DNA of 64,000 nt. Origin: Halorubellus sp. JP-L1 (GTDB lineage Archaea > Halobacteriota > Halobacteria > Halobacteriales > Natrialbaceae). The stretch spans positions 124,001 through 188,000 of the forward strand of contig NZ_JAAOIR010000001.1 of NCBI RefSeq assembly GCF_011440375.1. The letters are read 5' to 3'. A model generated the notes under the pieces. That model was given only the letters and a program-made list of their open reading frames with translations, did no database searches and was not told the origin of the DNA. Both the position numbers and the translations under genes were made by a program. Position 1 is the stretch's first letter, and every line of letters begins with the position of its first letter. Of the stretch, positions 19,356 to 28,402 are shown in pieces.

Positions 19356-20411
19356 TCAGTCCTCGTCGAGGCACTCGGCGACCGGTGCGAGGACGTCGTC
19401 CGCGATCGAGTAGGGGTCGGTGTCGCCGGCGAGCACGCTGTCGGCGAGCGCGTCCACGCCCCCGTGGTCCTCGAGTTCGCCAGCGACGAGCGCCGCCGCG
19501 TCCTCGCGGAGCAGCGTCCTGATCTCCTCGGCGGTCCGCTGCCGGCGCTTGGCCGTCATCTGCCCGGTCTCGGCGAGCCAGTCGGCGTGCTCCTGGAGCG
19601 TCGCCAGGAACTCGTCGACGCCCTCGCCGCTCGTCGCCACCGTCTCCAATACCGGCGTCTTCCATGGCTCGGGCGCGTCCGCCGACTCGTCGCCCGTCTC
19701 CGGCATGTCGACATCCGTCTCGATGCCCATGCCGTGATGGCCGCCGGCGACGCTCACGTGTCCGTCGTCCATGTGCACCATCTCCTCTAACTCCTGGACG
19801 GTCCGGTCCGCGCCGTCCATGTCCGCCTTGTTCACCGCGAACACGTCCGCGATCTCGAGGATGCCCGCCTTCAGCATCTGGACGTTGTCCCCGGACTCCG
19901 GCGGCACCAGGACCGCGACCGTGTCCGCCGCCCGCACGATGTCGATCTCGTTCTGGCCCGCGCCCACGGTCTCGATGATCACCTTGTCCTTCCCGAACGC
20001 GTCCAGGGCCTTCACCGCGTCCGCGGTCGCCGTCGAGAGCCCACCGAGGCTCCCGCGCGCCGACATCGACCGGAAGAACACGTCCATGTCGCCGACGTTC
20101 GACGCCATCCGGATCCGGTCGCCGAGCACCGCCCCGCCCGTGTACGGCGACGACGGATCGATCGCGACGATGCCGACGGTGAGTCCGCGGTCGCGGTACG
20201 TCTTCGCCATCTTGTCGACGAGCGTCGACTTCCCCGCGCCGGGACTACCAGTGACCCCGATGACGTCAGCGCTGCCGGTGTGCTCGTAGAGCCCGGAGAC
20301 GATCTCGCGGTAGCCGTCCTGGCGGTTCTCGATCTTCGTGATGGCTCGCGCGAGCGCGCGATGGTTCCCGTCGAGGATGCCCTCGAGGAGTTCCTCGGTG
20401 GAGAGCGTCAT
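19356..20411 (-). CDS. meaB: Methylmalonyl-CoA mutase-associated GTPase MeaB
   Basis: The product is 351 residues of the ArgK/MeaB G3E GTPase family. The P-loop is GVTGSPGAGKST; further motifs are AIDPSSPYTGGAVLGDR, IIETVGAGQNEIDI and NKAD. MeaB uses GTP to load and protect the B12 cofactor of methylmalonyl-CoA mutase. Its ATG overlaps the stop of the upstream B12-subunit gene (ATGA), so the two are cotranscribed. An acidic insert after the NKAD region (residues ~235-260) is probably a haloarchaeal surface loop. Confidence 0.95.
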   Translation of the reverse strand: MTLSTEELLEGILDGNHRALARAITKIENRQDGYREIVSGLYEHTGSADVIGVTGSPGAGKSTLVDKMAKTYRDRGLTVGIVAIDPSSPYTGGAVLGDRIRMASNVGDMDVFFRSMSARGSLGGLSTATADAVKALDAFGKDKVIIETVGAGQNEIDIVRAADTVAVLVPPESGDNVQMLKAGILEIADVFAVNKADMDGADRTVQELEEMVHMDDGHVSVAGGHHGMGIETDVDMPETGDESADAPEPWKTPVLETVATSGEGVDEFLATLQEHADWLAETGQMTAKRRQRTAEEIRTLLREDAAALVAGELEDHGGVDALADSVLAGDTDPYSIADDVLAPVAECLDED

Positions 20412-20824
20412 CGCTCGGGGACGTTCTCCCGGACGAACTCGATGGTATCCGCCATCGGCGTCCCCGGCCCGAACACCTCGGCGACGCCCATCTCCTTCAG
20501 TTCGGCCTTGTCGTCGTCGGGGACCACGCCGCCGACGAGGATGAGCGTGTCCTCGAACGCGTCGTACTCCTTGAGGCCGTCGATGACTTTCGGGACGAGC
20601 GTGCTGTGGGCGCCCGAGAGAATGCTGATCCCGACGACGTCGACGTCCTCCTGGACCGCCGCCTGCACGATCTCGTCCGGGGCCTTGTGCAGGCCCGAGT
20701 AGATGACCTCGAACCCGGCGTCGCGGAACGCCCGAGCGATGACGTGCGCGCCGCGGTCGTGCCCGTCGAGGCCGACCTTCGCGACGAGGCAGCGAATGGA
20801 CCGCTCCTCCTGGCTCTGGCTCAT
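20408..20824 (-). CDS. mcmB: Methylmalonyl-CoA mutase, B12-binding (small) subunit
   Basis: The product is 138 residues with the cobalamin-binding signature DGHDRGAHVIARAF, in which His is the lower axial ligand, plus GISILSGAH and LVGGVVPDDD. It completes the split mutase whose catalytic subunit is encoded at 6142-7842 on the other strand, some 12 kb away. It shares a four-base overlap with meaB. A TTAAAGTAAAA stretch about 27-36 bases upstream of the ATG is a good promoter candidate. Confidence 0.95.
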   Translation of the reverse strand: MSQSQEERSIRCLVAKVGLDGHDRGAHVIARAFRDAGFEVIYSGLHKAPDEIVQAAVQEDVDVVGISILSGAHSTLVPKVIDGLKEYDAFEDTLILVGGVVPDDDKAELKEMGVAEVFGPGTPMADTIEFVRENVPER

Positions 20825-21007
20825 GGCCAACTGTTCCCTTCCGGCAGGTTTTACTTTAACGGAAGTGTGACCGCCTACGGGTAGGGGTTCTCGGTGGGTT
20901 CGGCCCACCTTCGGTCCCGACGTCGACCAGCGACGCGTCCACGTCCGGGTCGAACTGCCGGCGAGGAATGCCAAAGCAATTACTCGCGCTCTCCTAACCC
21001 CCGGAGG

Positions 21008-21631
21008 ATGACGGAAACGACGACGCCGCCGCTCCGGGACCTGAAGGGGTCCGTGCTGCCGCTGACGATCGCGCTCACGGTCGTCGGGTACGGGCTCGTG
21101 CTCGGGACGCTCTACCTCGGCCTCCCCATTTATCCCGACGTGGGCCTGGAGACGGTGAACGCGCTGAGCGACGCCATCGCGGTCATCAATACGCTCGCGA
21201 CCACCAGTCTCGTCCTCGGCTGGTACGCGATCCGGCGGGGGAACGTCGACGCACACCGGCGGTTCATGTCGGGCGCGTTCGCGCTCATCCTCGTGTTCCT
21301 CGTCCTCTACCTCCTGAAGACCGGTGGCGGCGGGACGAAGGAGATCGCGCTCGAACCGGGCGCGATGTACTACGCGTACCTCGCGATGCTCGCCGTCCAC
21401 ATCCTCCTCTCCATCGTCTCAGTCCCGGTCGTCCTCTATGCACTACTGCTCGGCGTCACGCACACGCCGCGGGAACTCCGCGAGGAGACTCCGCACCGGC
21501 GCGTCGGACGCGTCGCCGCGAGCGCGTGGATCGTCTCGCTGTCGCTCGGCGTCGTCACGTACCTCATGCTGAATCACCTCTACGGGTTCGAGTTCGTGAA
21601 GGCAGTCGTCGCCGTACCGCTCCCCGTCTGA
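21008..21631 (+). CDS. DUF420 family membrane protein
   Basis: The product is 207 residues with about six hydrophobic helices and the family's conserved His-containing stretches (NVDAHRRFMSGAFALILVFL, YLAMLAVHILLSI). In bacteria DUF420 proteins such as CtaM are needed for maturation of haem-copper oxidases; a similar role for the oxidase encoded at 13354-15246 is inference. ATG 21008 has CAATTACT about 27 bases upstream. Confidence 0.85.
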   Translation: MTETTTPPLRDLKGSVLPLTIALTVVGYGLVLGTLYLGLPIYPDVGLETVNALSDAIAVINTLATTSLVLGWYAIRRGNVDAHRRFMSGAFALILVFLVLYLLKTGGGGTKEIALEPGAMYYAYLAMLAVHILLSIVSVPVVLYALLLGVTHTPRELREETPHRRVGRVAASAWIVSLSLGVVTYLMLNHLYGFEFVKAVVAVPLPV

Positions 21632-21708
21632 CGAGTGCTAACGACCCGCTCCGTCCACGCTCCCGCTAACGGATAGGCTTTTGTCGCCGCCTCGGGTACG
21701 GGGCGGTC

Positions 21709-22476
21709 GTGACTGTCGAACGCTTCGAGTCGCCGGACGCCGAGACGGTGGCGCGGGTCGTCGCCGCGGGCCTCCGGGAGGGCGCGGTCGTCTCCGTCGA
21801 GGCCGAGTGCGAGGTCGAGTACGACGGCCGCTCTGGCGGCTACCTCGGACCGGGAGACCGACTCGTCGTCTGCAAGCCCGACGGGACGCTGCTCGTGCAT
21901 CGGCCGTCGGGCCACAAGCCCGTGAACTGGATGCCGAGTGGCGCGACGATCAAGGTCGACCCGGGCGAGAGCGACGACGACGCGCCGCTGCTGTACGCGC
22001 GCCGGTCGAACCCGAACGAGTTCCTGCGCGTCTACCTCCAGGACGTCTACTCGCTGTCTCGCTTCGACGCCGAGGACGCGGTCGACTATCAGGAGCGCGG
22101 AACGGAGGCGGAGATGCACGAGTACATCCAGGAGAACCCCGAGGACGCCTTGGAGGAAGGCATCCGGATCGTCGAGCACGAGCGCGAGACCCAGTACGGG
22201 TTCCTCGACTTCTTCGCGCAGGACGCTACTGGCGTGCCGGTCGTCGTCGAAGTGAAGCGTCGGCAGGCGACCCTGAATCACTTCGACCAGCTCAAGCGCT
22301 ACATGGAGCTCTACCGCGAGTCAAACCCCGAGGTCCGGGGGATGCTCGTCGCACCGTCGACGAGCGATCGCGTGAAGCGCGCGCTCCGAGACAACGACAT
22401 GGAGTTCGTGCGGCTCGCGGAGTTCGACGTCGAGACGCGCGAAGCGTCGGAGACGACGCTCACGGACTTCTCCTGA
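21709..22476 (+). CDS. nucS: Endonuclease NucS (mismatch-specific EndoMS)
   Basis: The product is 255 residues. The N-terminal dimerisation/DNA-binding half includes LLVHRPSGHKPVNWMPSG. The C-terminal RecB-like nuclease domain has GFLDFFAQD and VVVEVKRRQATL, supplying the metal-binding Asp and Glu-x-Lys, followed by QLKRYMELY. NucS/EndoMS cuts branched or mismatched DNA and interacts with the sliding clamp in archaea. Its short final segment (TTLTDFS) could serve as a clamp-binding tail, but this is not certain. The GTG start fits the family N-terminus. Confidence 0.95.
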   Translation: MTVERFESPDAETVARVVAAGLREGAVVSVEAECEVEYDGRSGGYLGPGDRLVVCKPDGTLLVHRPSGHKPVNWMPSGATIKVDPGESDDDAPLLYARRSNPNEFLRVYLQDVYSLSRFDAEDAVDYQERGTEAEMHEYIQENPEDALEEGIRIVEHERETQYGFLDFFAQDATGVPVVVEVKRRQATLNHFDQLKRYMELYRESNPEVRGMLVAPSTSDRVKRALRDNDMEFVRLAEFDVETREASETTLTDFS

Positions 22477-22532
22477 TCGCGTTCACGGGTCGCCGACAGC
22501 GGTCGCTGGCCGGACGCGTCCGCCGAGTTCCG

Positions 22533-23309
22533 TCAGTCCGTCCGTGGAATTGCGAGCGCGCCGGCGGCGAGGAACCCGAGGGCGGCGACGGCGAGGACGC
22601 CGAGCGCGGCGAGCGGCCCGAGGTCGAGGACGACGGTGCCCGCGTCGGTCGACGCGGGCGCGATGGCCTGCCGGAGTCCCTGCGAGAAGTACGTGAGCGG
22701 GCTGAGGGCGACGATCGGGTGGAACCACTCGGGGAGGAGCGCCGGCTGGACGAACGTCTCCGAGAGGAACAGGAGCGGGAGGCCGATTGCGTTGCTCGCG
22801 GTGACCGCGCCGTCCTGGCTGTCCGCGAACGCGCCGAGGAGCGCGCCGACGCCACAGAAGCACGCGACTCCGACGGGAACGTAGACGAGCAGGAGCGGCG
22901 ACAACGTGATGGTCGCCCCCGTCAGGGCGGTGGTGAGTGCGAGCACGAGCACGGTCGCGACGCCGATGATGCCCACGTTCACGAGCGTCTGTGCGAGCAG
23001 CCACTCCCAGCGCCGCAGCGGCGTGGTCGCGAGCTTCTCGAAGCGGTTGTGCTCGCGGTGGCGCGCGACCTCGCTCCCGACGCGCGACAGCGGTGTAAAC
23101 AGGACGACGACCGCGACGTACCCGGGGACGTAGTACGACGCGGGCTTCGTGAACAGGCCCGCGCCGGCGGCGTCGGTCTGGACGAGTGCACCGAAGATGC
23201 CGACGAGGATGGCAGGGAAGAAGAACGTGAAGAACACGGCCACTCGCCGCCGGAGGAACGACCGCGCCGCCGCGGTCGACGCCGACCGGACCCGGCCGAC
23301 GCGACTCAC
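22533..23309 (-). CDS. ABC-2 type permease subunit
   Basis: The product is 258 residues with six hydrophobic segments. The N-terminus SFLRRRVAVFFTFFFPAILV and the coupling segment EHNRFEKLATTPLRRWEWL are typical of NodJ/DrrB-type ABC-2 permeases. The GTG start overlaps the stop codon of the upstream ATPase gene by four bases (GTGA). Together they probably form an exporter; the cargo is unknown. Confidence 0.9.
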   Translation of the reverse strand: MSRVGRVRSASTAAARSFLRRRVAVFFTFFFPAILVGIFGALVQTDAAGAGLFTKPASYYVPGYVAVVVLFTPLSRVGSEVARHREHNRFEKLATTPLRRWEWLLAQTLVNVGIIGVATVLVLALTTALTGATITLSPLLLVYVPVGVACFCGVGALLGAFADSQDGAVTASNAIGLPLLFLSETFVQPALLPEWFHPIVALSPLTYFSQGLRQAIAPASTDAGTVVLDLGPLAALGVLAVAALGFLAAGALAIPRTD

Positions 23310-24340
23310 GTCGCGTCACCTCCCGGGACCGTGGCGGACGCGTCGTCGTCGGGTTCGGCCGCGCGTCGCGTAGGACCGCCTGCGCGCTCTCCTGCGACGC
23401 CGTCCAGCCGTCCGGCCTCGTACGGTTCGCCCGCGAGTTCGAGGTAGACGTCCTCCAGGTCGGGTTCGCGCCAGGACAGGCCGGTGTAGGGAACGCCCGC
23501 GTCGTCGAGCGCGTCGGCGACGGCGGCCACGTCACGCGCCTCGACGCCGCGAACGCGGACCTCGGTGCCGTGGCGGTCCGGGTCCAGTCTCGCGTCCGAG
23601 AGCGCGTCCATCGCTGTCGCGACCGGGTCCTCGCCGTCCGTCGACGTGGTCGCGCCCACGGTCACGGCGACGCTCGGTGCGCCCGCGTGTTCGGCGACGA
23701 GCGCGTCCGGCGCACCGACCGCGACCAGGTCGCCGTCTGCGAGCAACCCGACGCGGTCCGCGAGCCGCTGAGCCTCCCGCATGTCGTGGGTCGTCAGGAC
23801 GACCGTCGTCCCGCCAGCGACCTGCTCCTCGATGCGGCTCCAGACCGTCCGTCGCCCGGCGGGGTCGATGCCCGTCGTCGGCTCGTCCAGGAAGAGCACG
23901 TCCGGGTCGTTCACGAGCGTGCTCCCCAGACAGACCCGCCGCTGCTCGCCGCCCGAGAGGTCGCCGTAGGACGTGTCCGCCGCCGCCGTCACCCCCACCG
24001 CCTCGAGCACGTCCGTCACGTTGCGCGCGTCGTCGTACAGGCCCGCGTAGTACGCCACCACCTCGCGTCCCGTGAGTCGCTCCGGCGGTGCGAACGACTG
24101 CGGGAGCACGCCGAGGCGCTCCGGGTCCGCGCGCCGGGGTACCGACCCGAGGAGCTCGACGGTCCCCGCGTCCGGCTCCGTCGTCCCCGTCAACGCCCGG
24201 ACGAGCGTCGTCTTCCCCGCGCCGTTCGGTCCCACGAGCGCGAACACCTCGCCCTCGGCGACCGAGAGCGACACCCCATCGACCGCGACGACGTCCCCGT
24301 ACGCCTTGCGGACGTCCCTCGCGACGAGCGCGTCAGTCAT
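23306..24340 (-). CDS. ABC transporter ATP-binding protein
   Basis: The product is 344 residues: Walker A GPNGAGKTTL, signature LSGGEQRRVCLG, Walker B VLFLDEPTTGID, H-loop LTTHDM, with the NatA/DrrA-like C-terminal region (LSWREPDLEDVYLELAGEPY). The last ~50 residues are low complexity. It is translationally coupled to the permease gene that follows and is unrelated in detail to the other ABC pair at 4144-6062. Confidence 0.9.
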   Translation of the reverse strand: MTDALVARDVRKAYGDVVAVDGVSLSVAEGEVFALVGPNGAGKTTLVRALTGTTEPDAGTVELLGSVPRRADPERLGVLPQSFAPPERLTGREVVAYYAGLYDDARNVTDVLEAVGVTAAADTSYGDLSGGEQRRVCLGSTLVNDPDVLFLDEPTTGIDPAGRRTVWSRIEEQVAGGTTVVLTTHDMREAQRLADRVGLLADGDLVAVGAPDALVAEHAGAPSVAVTVGATTSTDGEDPVATAMDALSDARLDPDRHGTEVRVRGVEARDVAAVADALDDAGVPYTGLSWREPDLEDVYLELAGEPYEAGRLDGVAGERAGGPTRRAAEPDDDASATVPGGDAT

Positions 24341-24398
24341 CGCCCATCGCTTCGGCGCGCGCCCGCTAATGCGTCCCGGTCTCGACCGGACGCCCCGT

Positions 24399-24478
24399 CA
24401 CCGGTCGGATCCATCACCGGTCGGTTCCATTACCGGTCGGTACCGTCGCCGATCGGTTCCGTCGCCGTCCGGTCACGG
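24399..24478. repeat. Five-copy 16-bp tandem repeat
   Basis: Consecutive units are CACCGGTCGGATCCAT, CACCGGTCGGTTCCAT, TACCGGTCGGTACCGT, CGCCGATCGGTTCCGT and CGCCGTCCGGTCACGG. The array ends just before the promoter of the downstream flavoprotein gene, in the gap shared with the divergent ABC operon. It may be an iterated regulatory site or simply slippage-prone sequence. Confidence 0.75.
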
Positions 24479-24529
24479 TGTCGTTCCGACACCCGCCAGC
24501 ATATGCCGCCGCGGTCCCAAGCCCTCTGC

Positions 24530-25765
24530 ATGCGAGTGCTCGTCCTCGGCGCCGGGTACGCCGGTCTCACCCTCGCCCGGAAACTCGAACGCACCCTCCC
24601 CGACGATGTCGACCTCGTCGTCGTCGACGACACCGGCACGCACCTCGTCCAGCACGAAGTCCACCGCGTCGTCCGCAAACCCCGCGTCGCCGAACACATC
24701 ACGCTCGACCTCGAGGACGTCCTCGAGTCCGCGACCATCCTCGAGGGCGAGGTCGTCGACGTCGATCCGGACGCGAACGAGGCCCACCTCGCCGACGGCA
24801 CCGTGCTCGCCTACGACGCCGCCGCGGTCTGCCTCGGCAGCGAGACCGCGTACTACGACCTCCCCGGCGTCCGCGAGCACGCCATTCCCTGCAAGCGCGT
24901 CTCGCACGCCCGCCGGATCCGCGAATCGGTCCTCGACGCCATCGCGCTCGGCGGGCACGCCGTCGTCGGCGGCGCCGGCCTCTCCGGCATCCAGGTCGCC
25001 GGCGAACTCGCCGCCCTCCGCGACGAGCACGTAAACGCCGACACCGACGGCGAGGCCACCGTCGACGAAAACGCGGACGACGACGCGGACGACGCCAGTG
25101 GCGGAGGAAGCGACCTGTCGGTCACGCTCCTCGAGATGCAGGACGCAGTCGCGCCCGGGTTCCCCGAGCCCTTCCAGCGTGCGGTCCACGACGCACTCGA
25201 GGATGCCGACGTCGACGTCCGCACGAACGCGACCGTCGAACGCGCCACCGCCGACGCCGTCGAACTCGCTGGTGGCGACGCCATCGAGTACGACACGTTC
25301 GTCTGGACCGGCGGCATCGCCGGCACTCCAGCGACAGGTGGCGAGCGCGTCGACGCCCGCGCTGACCTCCGCGTCGGCGACAGCACGTTCGTCGTCGGCG
25401 ACGCCGGAGAGGTCGTCGACGCCGACGGCGAAGCCGTCCCCGCGAGCGCCCAGTCCGCCATCCGCGAGGCCCGCGTCGCCGCGACGAACCTCCAGAAGCT
25501 CGTCGAGCACCGCCGGCAGAACGACCCGGGCGCGTTCGAGCCGACCCTCGAACGCTTCACCTTCAGTTCGCCAGGCTGGCTCGTCTCCGTCGGGAACGAC
25601 GCCGTCGCACAGGTCGGCCCGACCGTCCTCACCGGCCGCGCCGCCGTCGCACTCAAAGCCAGCGTCGGCGCCGGCTACCTCTCCGGGATCGGCGACCTCC
25701 GGAACGCCACCAACCTCGTCAACGACGAACTCGGCCTCGACCCCGGCACCGACGACGCACCCTGA
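24530..25765 (+). CDS. NADH dehydrogenase-like FAD oxidoreductase
   Basis: The product is 411 residues of the NDH-2/pyridine nucleotide-disulphide oxidoreductase family. The N-terminal FAD-binding motif is MRVLVLGAGYAGLTLARKL; the second nucleotide motif is AVVGGAGLSGIQVAGELA, followed by an acidic insertion (~residues 175-200) and the FAD-contacting STFVVGDAGEVVD. It would pass electrons from NAD(P)H to quinone or another acceptor at the membrane. ATG 24530 is preferred because GCATATGC sits about 27 bases upstream. The same frame is open far upstream over the ABC gene, but that is a GC artefact. Confidence 0.9.
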   Translation: MRVLVLGAGYAGLTLARKLERTLPDDVDLVVVDDTGTHLVQHEVHRVVRKPRVAEHITLDLEDVLESATILEGEVVDVDPDANEAHLADGTVLAYDAAAVCLGSETAYYDLPGVREHAIPCKRVSHARRIRESVLDAIALGGHAVVGGAGLSGIQVAGELAALRDEHVNADTDGEATVDENADDDADDASGGGSDLSVTLLEMQDAVAPGFPEPFQRAVHDALEDADVDVRTNATVERATADAVELAGGDAIEYDTFVWTGGIAGTPATGGERVDARADLRVGDSTFVVGDAGEVVDADGEAVPASAQSAIREARVAATNLQKLVEHRRQNDPGAFEPTLERFTFSSPGWLVSVGNDAVAQVGPTVLTGRAAVALKASVGAGYLSGIGDLRNATNLVNDELGLDPGTDDAP

Positions 25766-25797
25766 CCGCGAACGCGCGACCGCTCGCCAGAGGTGTC

Positions 25798-27549
25798 CTA
25801 CGCGTCCTCGTCGACCTCCGTCATGAACGCCTGCAGGAGCTTTCGTTCGCCCGCCCGCAGGTGCTCGTGGAGCGTCGGCGAGGAGATGTCCATCGCTGCC
25901 GCGACCTCCTCGGCCGTCGACTCGCGCGGCCACTCGTAGTACCCGGCGGAGAACGCGGTCTCCATCGCCATCTGCTGGCGTTCGGTCAACCGATCCTCGA
26001 GGTCCTTCCGGAACGACTCGTCGGACTGCACCGACCGCTCCACGCGCCGCTTCGAGAGCACGGACGTCTCCGGGTACGCGCTCTCCACGGCACGCGCGAG
26101 CGCCTTCAAGTCCGCGTCGGGCGCGACCTCCGCGACGAGCCGCCCCTCGCCCTGCTCGACGCGGAACGTCTTCACCGTCGCCCCCGCCGACGCCAGCGTG
26201 TTGACCGCCGACTCCGGAACAGTCACCTCCAGCAGCGACGGGTCGCCTTCCGTCACGAGCCGCACGTCCGCCACGTCGTCGTGCGTCGTCGCCGCCTCCA
26301 GGAACGACTCCCCGGAGACGTTCGCCGCCTCCACGTACACCGTCAGCGACGAATCGCTCGTCGACGCGACGCCCTTCAGGTTCGTCGTCGCACCCGTCGT
26401 CGCCGACAGGTCCACGAACGGATCAGAGCGATCCGTGTGCCGGAACTCCAGCTCGACGATCGTGTCCGCCAGCAGGAGCTGGCGTTGCTCGACGGAGTTG
26501 ATGCCGTTCCCGATGCGCTCGCCGAGCTCCCCGAACACCGACAGCTCCTGTTCGCCGAACGCCTCCTCGCGCTCGGAGTACACGAGCAACGCCCCGTACG
26601 TCTTCTCCCGGTACGAGAGCGGCGCGATCACGACCGACGCCGACTCGCCGACGTCACCGTCGCCGAACACCGCCGAGCGATGCGCCTCCGAGAGCGACTC
26701 GACGACCGTCACCTCGTTCGCCGTCACTGCGTCCTTCACGCGCGTCCCGACCTCGCTCACGCCCGCGGACTCCTCGGCTACCCGCTCGACGTCCGTCCCC
26801 GCACCGACTCGCGGGTCGAAGTGATCGGTGCGCTCGTTGTACTCCGTGATCCACGCCATCGAGTACGCCGCCGACTCCGCGAGCGACGCACACACCTCGG
26901 ACTCGATCTCCTCGCGGCTCTCGGCGTCCACGAGCACGCGATCGACCTCGCGGATGACCGTATTGATGTGCGTCAACCGCTCCAGTTGCTCCTCGCGGCG
27001 CTCGATCACCGGCTCGTACGCCTCGTACTGCTCGGTGATTTCGTCGCGCAACGCCGCGAGCTCGTCGGCGTCCCGGAGCTCTTCGGCGTCCCGTTCGGCG
27101 AGCGCTTCTTCGGTCGAACTCATCGCGAAGTACTCGCGGACGTCCGCGTCGAACGACGACCGCGCGAGCATCTCGTCGACCGCCTCCAGGATGTCGTCCT
27201 GGGACACCGGCTTCACGAGGTAGTCGTCGAACGGCATGTCGACGATGTCCGTGTCCGGCGCGACCGCGGTCATCATCGCCACCGGGACGTCGTACCCGCG
27301 CTCGCGGAACGCCTCCAGGACCTCGTCGCCCGAGAGCGTCGGCATCCGCCGGTCGAGCAGAATCGCGTCCACGGACTCGTCCATCTGCTCGAGGGCGTCC
27401 TCGCCGCTGTTCGCGACGCGAGCCTCGTACTGGCCGGCGTCGAGCCAGTACACGCACGTCTCCGCGAGGTCCTCGTCGTCGTCGACGACGAGGACGACCG
27501 GCGCGTCCTCCCGCGTGGCGTTGCGCTCGCCGCTCGCGTTGGTGCTCAT
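25798..27549 (-). CDS. Receiver-GAF-Bat-HTH transcriptional regulator
   Basis: The product is 583 residues. The domains in order are: a response-regulator receiver (residues ~17-135, acceptor Asp66 in LLDRRMP, conserved Thr in MTAV and Lys in VKPVS); a HalX-like coiled helical segment (~150-200); a GAF domain (~205-360); the bacterio-opsin activator (Bat) domain (~390-515); and a C-terminal HTH_10 (ERQQMAMETAFSAGYYEWPR, DISSPTLHEHLRAGERKLLQ). It is a cytoplasmic one-component/two-component hybrid; no histidine kinase is adjacent. It lies just downstream of the pilus operon on the same strand with its own promoter region, so regulation of that operon is possible but unproven. Confidence 0.92.
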   Translation of the reverse strand: MSTNASGERNATREDAPVVLVVDDDEDLAETCVYWLDAGQYEARVANSGEDALEQMDESVDAILLDRRMPTLSGDEVLEAFRERGYDVPVAMMTAVAPDTDIVDMPFDDYLVKPVSQDDILEAVDEMLARSSFDADVREYFAMSSTEEALAERDAEELRDADELAALRDEITEQYEAYEPVIERREEQLERLTHINTVIREVDRVLVDAESREEIESEVCASLAESAAYSMAWITEYNERTDHFDPRVGAGTDVERVAEESAGVSEVGTRVKDAVTANEVTVVESLSEAHRSAVFGDGDVGESASVVIAPLSYREKTYGALLVYSEREEAFGEQELSVFGELGERIGNGINSVEQRQLLLADTIVELEFRHTDRSDPFVDLSATTGATTNLKGVASTSDSSLTVYVEAANVSGESFLEAATTHDDVADVRLVTEGDPSLLEVTVPESAVNTLASAGATVKTFRVEQGEGRLVAEVAPDADLKALARAVESAYPETSVLSKRRVERSVQSDESFRKDLEDRLTERQQMAMETAFSAGYYEWPRESTAEEVAAAMDISSPTLHEHLRAGERKLLQAFMTEVDEDA

Positions 27550-27631
27550 TGCGGTGGTATTCCAGCCATCCCCGCAAAAGGAAATCCCCTAATATCTTAG
27601 GCCGACCCTGCGGTCGTGGAAGCGATTCGCG

Positions 27632-28402
27632 CTACGGCGTGTCGTACGTGACCTCGATCACGACCAAGCGAACGACGACGCGCTCCGTATTGCAACTCGC
27701 CTCCACGCTGTTCGACCCAGTCGTGCTGGCGCCCCACCCTTGCTCGTCGAGCGTCCGCTCCCACGCCGGTGCGTAATCCGTCCCCGTCACGTCGAACTTG
27801 ACGGTATTGTCTGCGGGACCGTTCGAATCGGTGAACAACAACCTCGTCTCCTGCTCGGCCATGCTCACCTCGACGTTTCCGTCCGCGCCGATCCGACCGT
27901 CAGGGGACTCTATCTTCACGAGCGAGACGATCGCGCGGTCGCTCGTGCACGTCACCGTCGGCCGCACGACCGTCACCGACGCCGACCCGTCGCGACGGAA
28001 CACGCCACCCGACTCGTACGCCACCGCCGTATCGTCCACCGAGTACTCGAGCGACCCGGTCACGTTCGGTCCAACGCTACCTGACGCGTCCCTCGTCACA
28101 GTCGTCCCGTCGACTATTACCTCGATCGCCGTCAAGTCCGTCGCCCCCAACTGGCCGCCACCGAGGTTCAGCGACCCGCCACGCCGCGACGCCTCGCCCT
28201 TCTCGATGTCCGACAGACTCAACGACAACGCCTCCATCGCCCGCTCGGCGTTGGCCTTCTGCTCGCCCTCGCTCACCTGCTTGATCGACGAGAATCCCGT
28301 CCCGTACACGAGCGCGACCGACGTGATGATGATCGAGAACACCATGATGAACGCCAGCACGTCGCTCACCGCACGGTCGTCCCGTCGGAACGGACCGCTC
28401 AT
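27632..28402 (-). CDS. Prepilin-like protein 5 of pilus operon
   Basis: The product is 256 residues. The N-terminus FRRDDRAVSDVLAFIMVF, then SIIITSVALVYG, is a class III/prepilin signal: a charged stretch, Arg-Ala before a Val, then one helix. That is the cleavage pattern used by archaeal prepilin peptidase. The remainder is beta-rich with three Cys that may form a disulphide. It is the last gene of the operon, overlapping the previous gene by four bases. It probably forms part of a pilus-like filament or its tip. Confidence 0.8.
   Translation of the reverse strand: MSGPFRRDDRAVSDVLAFIMVFSIIITSVALVYGTGFSSIKQVSEGEQKANAERAMEALSLSLSDIEKGEASRRGGSLNLGGGQLGATDLTAIEVIVDGTTVTRDASGSVGPNVTGSLEYSVDDTAVAYESGGVFRRDGSASVTVVRPTVTCTSDRAIVSLVKIESPDGRIGADGNVEVSMAEQETRLLFTDSNGPADNTVKFDVTGTDYAPAWERTLDEQGWGASTTGSNSVEASCNTERVVVRLVVIEVTYDTP

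Noticed and set aside
24399-24478. CRISPR-like array
   Set aside because: The repeats are only 16 bp, directly abutting with no spacers, and no cas genes are nearby.
23570-24529. N-terminal extension of the NADH dehydrogenase-like protein
   Set aside because: The frame is open over the ABC ATPase gene but the protein is Arg-rich noise. The FAD motif starts at 24530 with a TATA-like box at the right distance.
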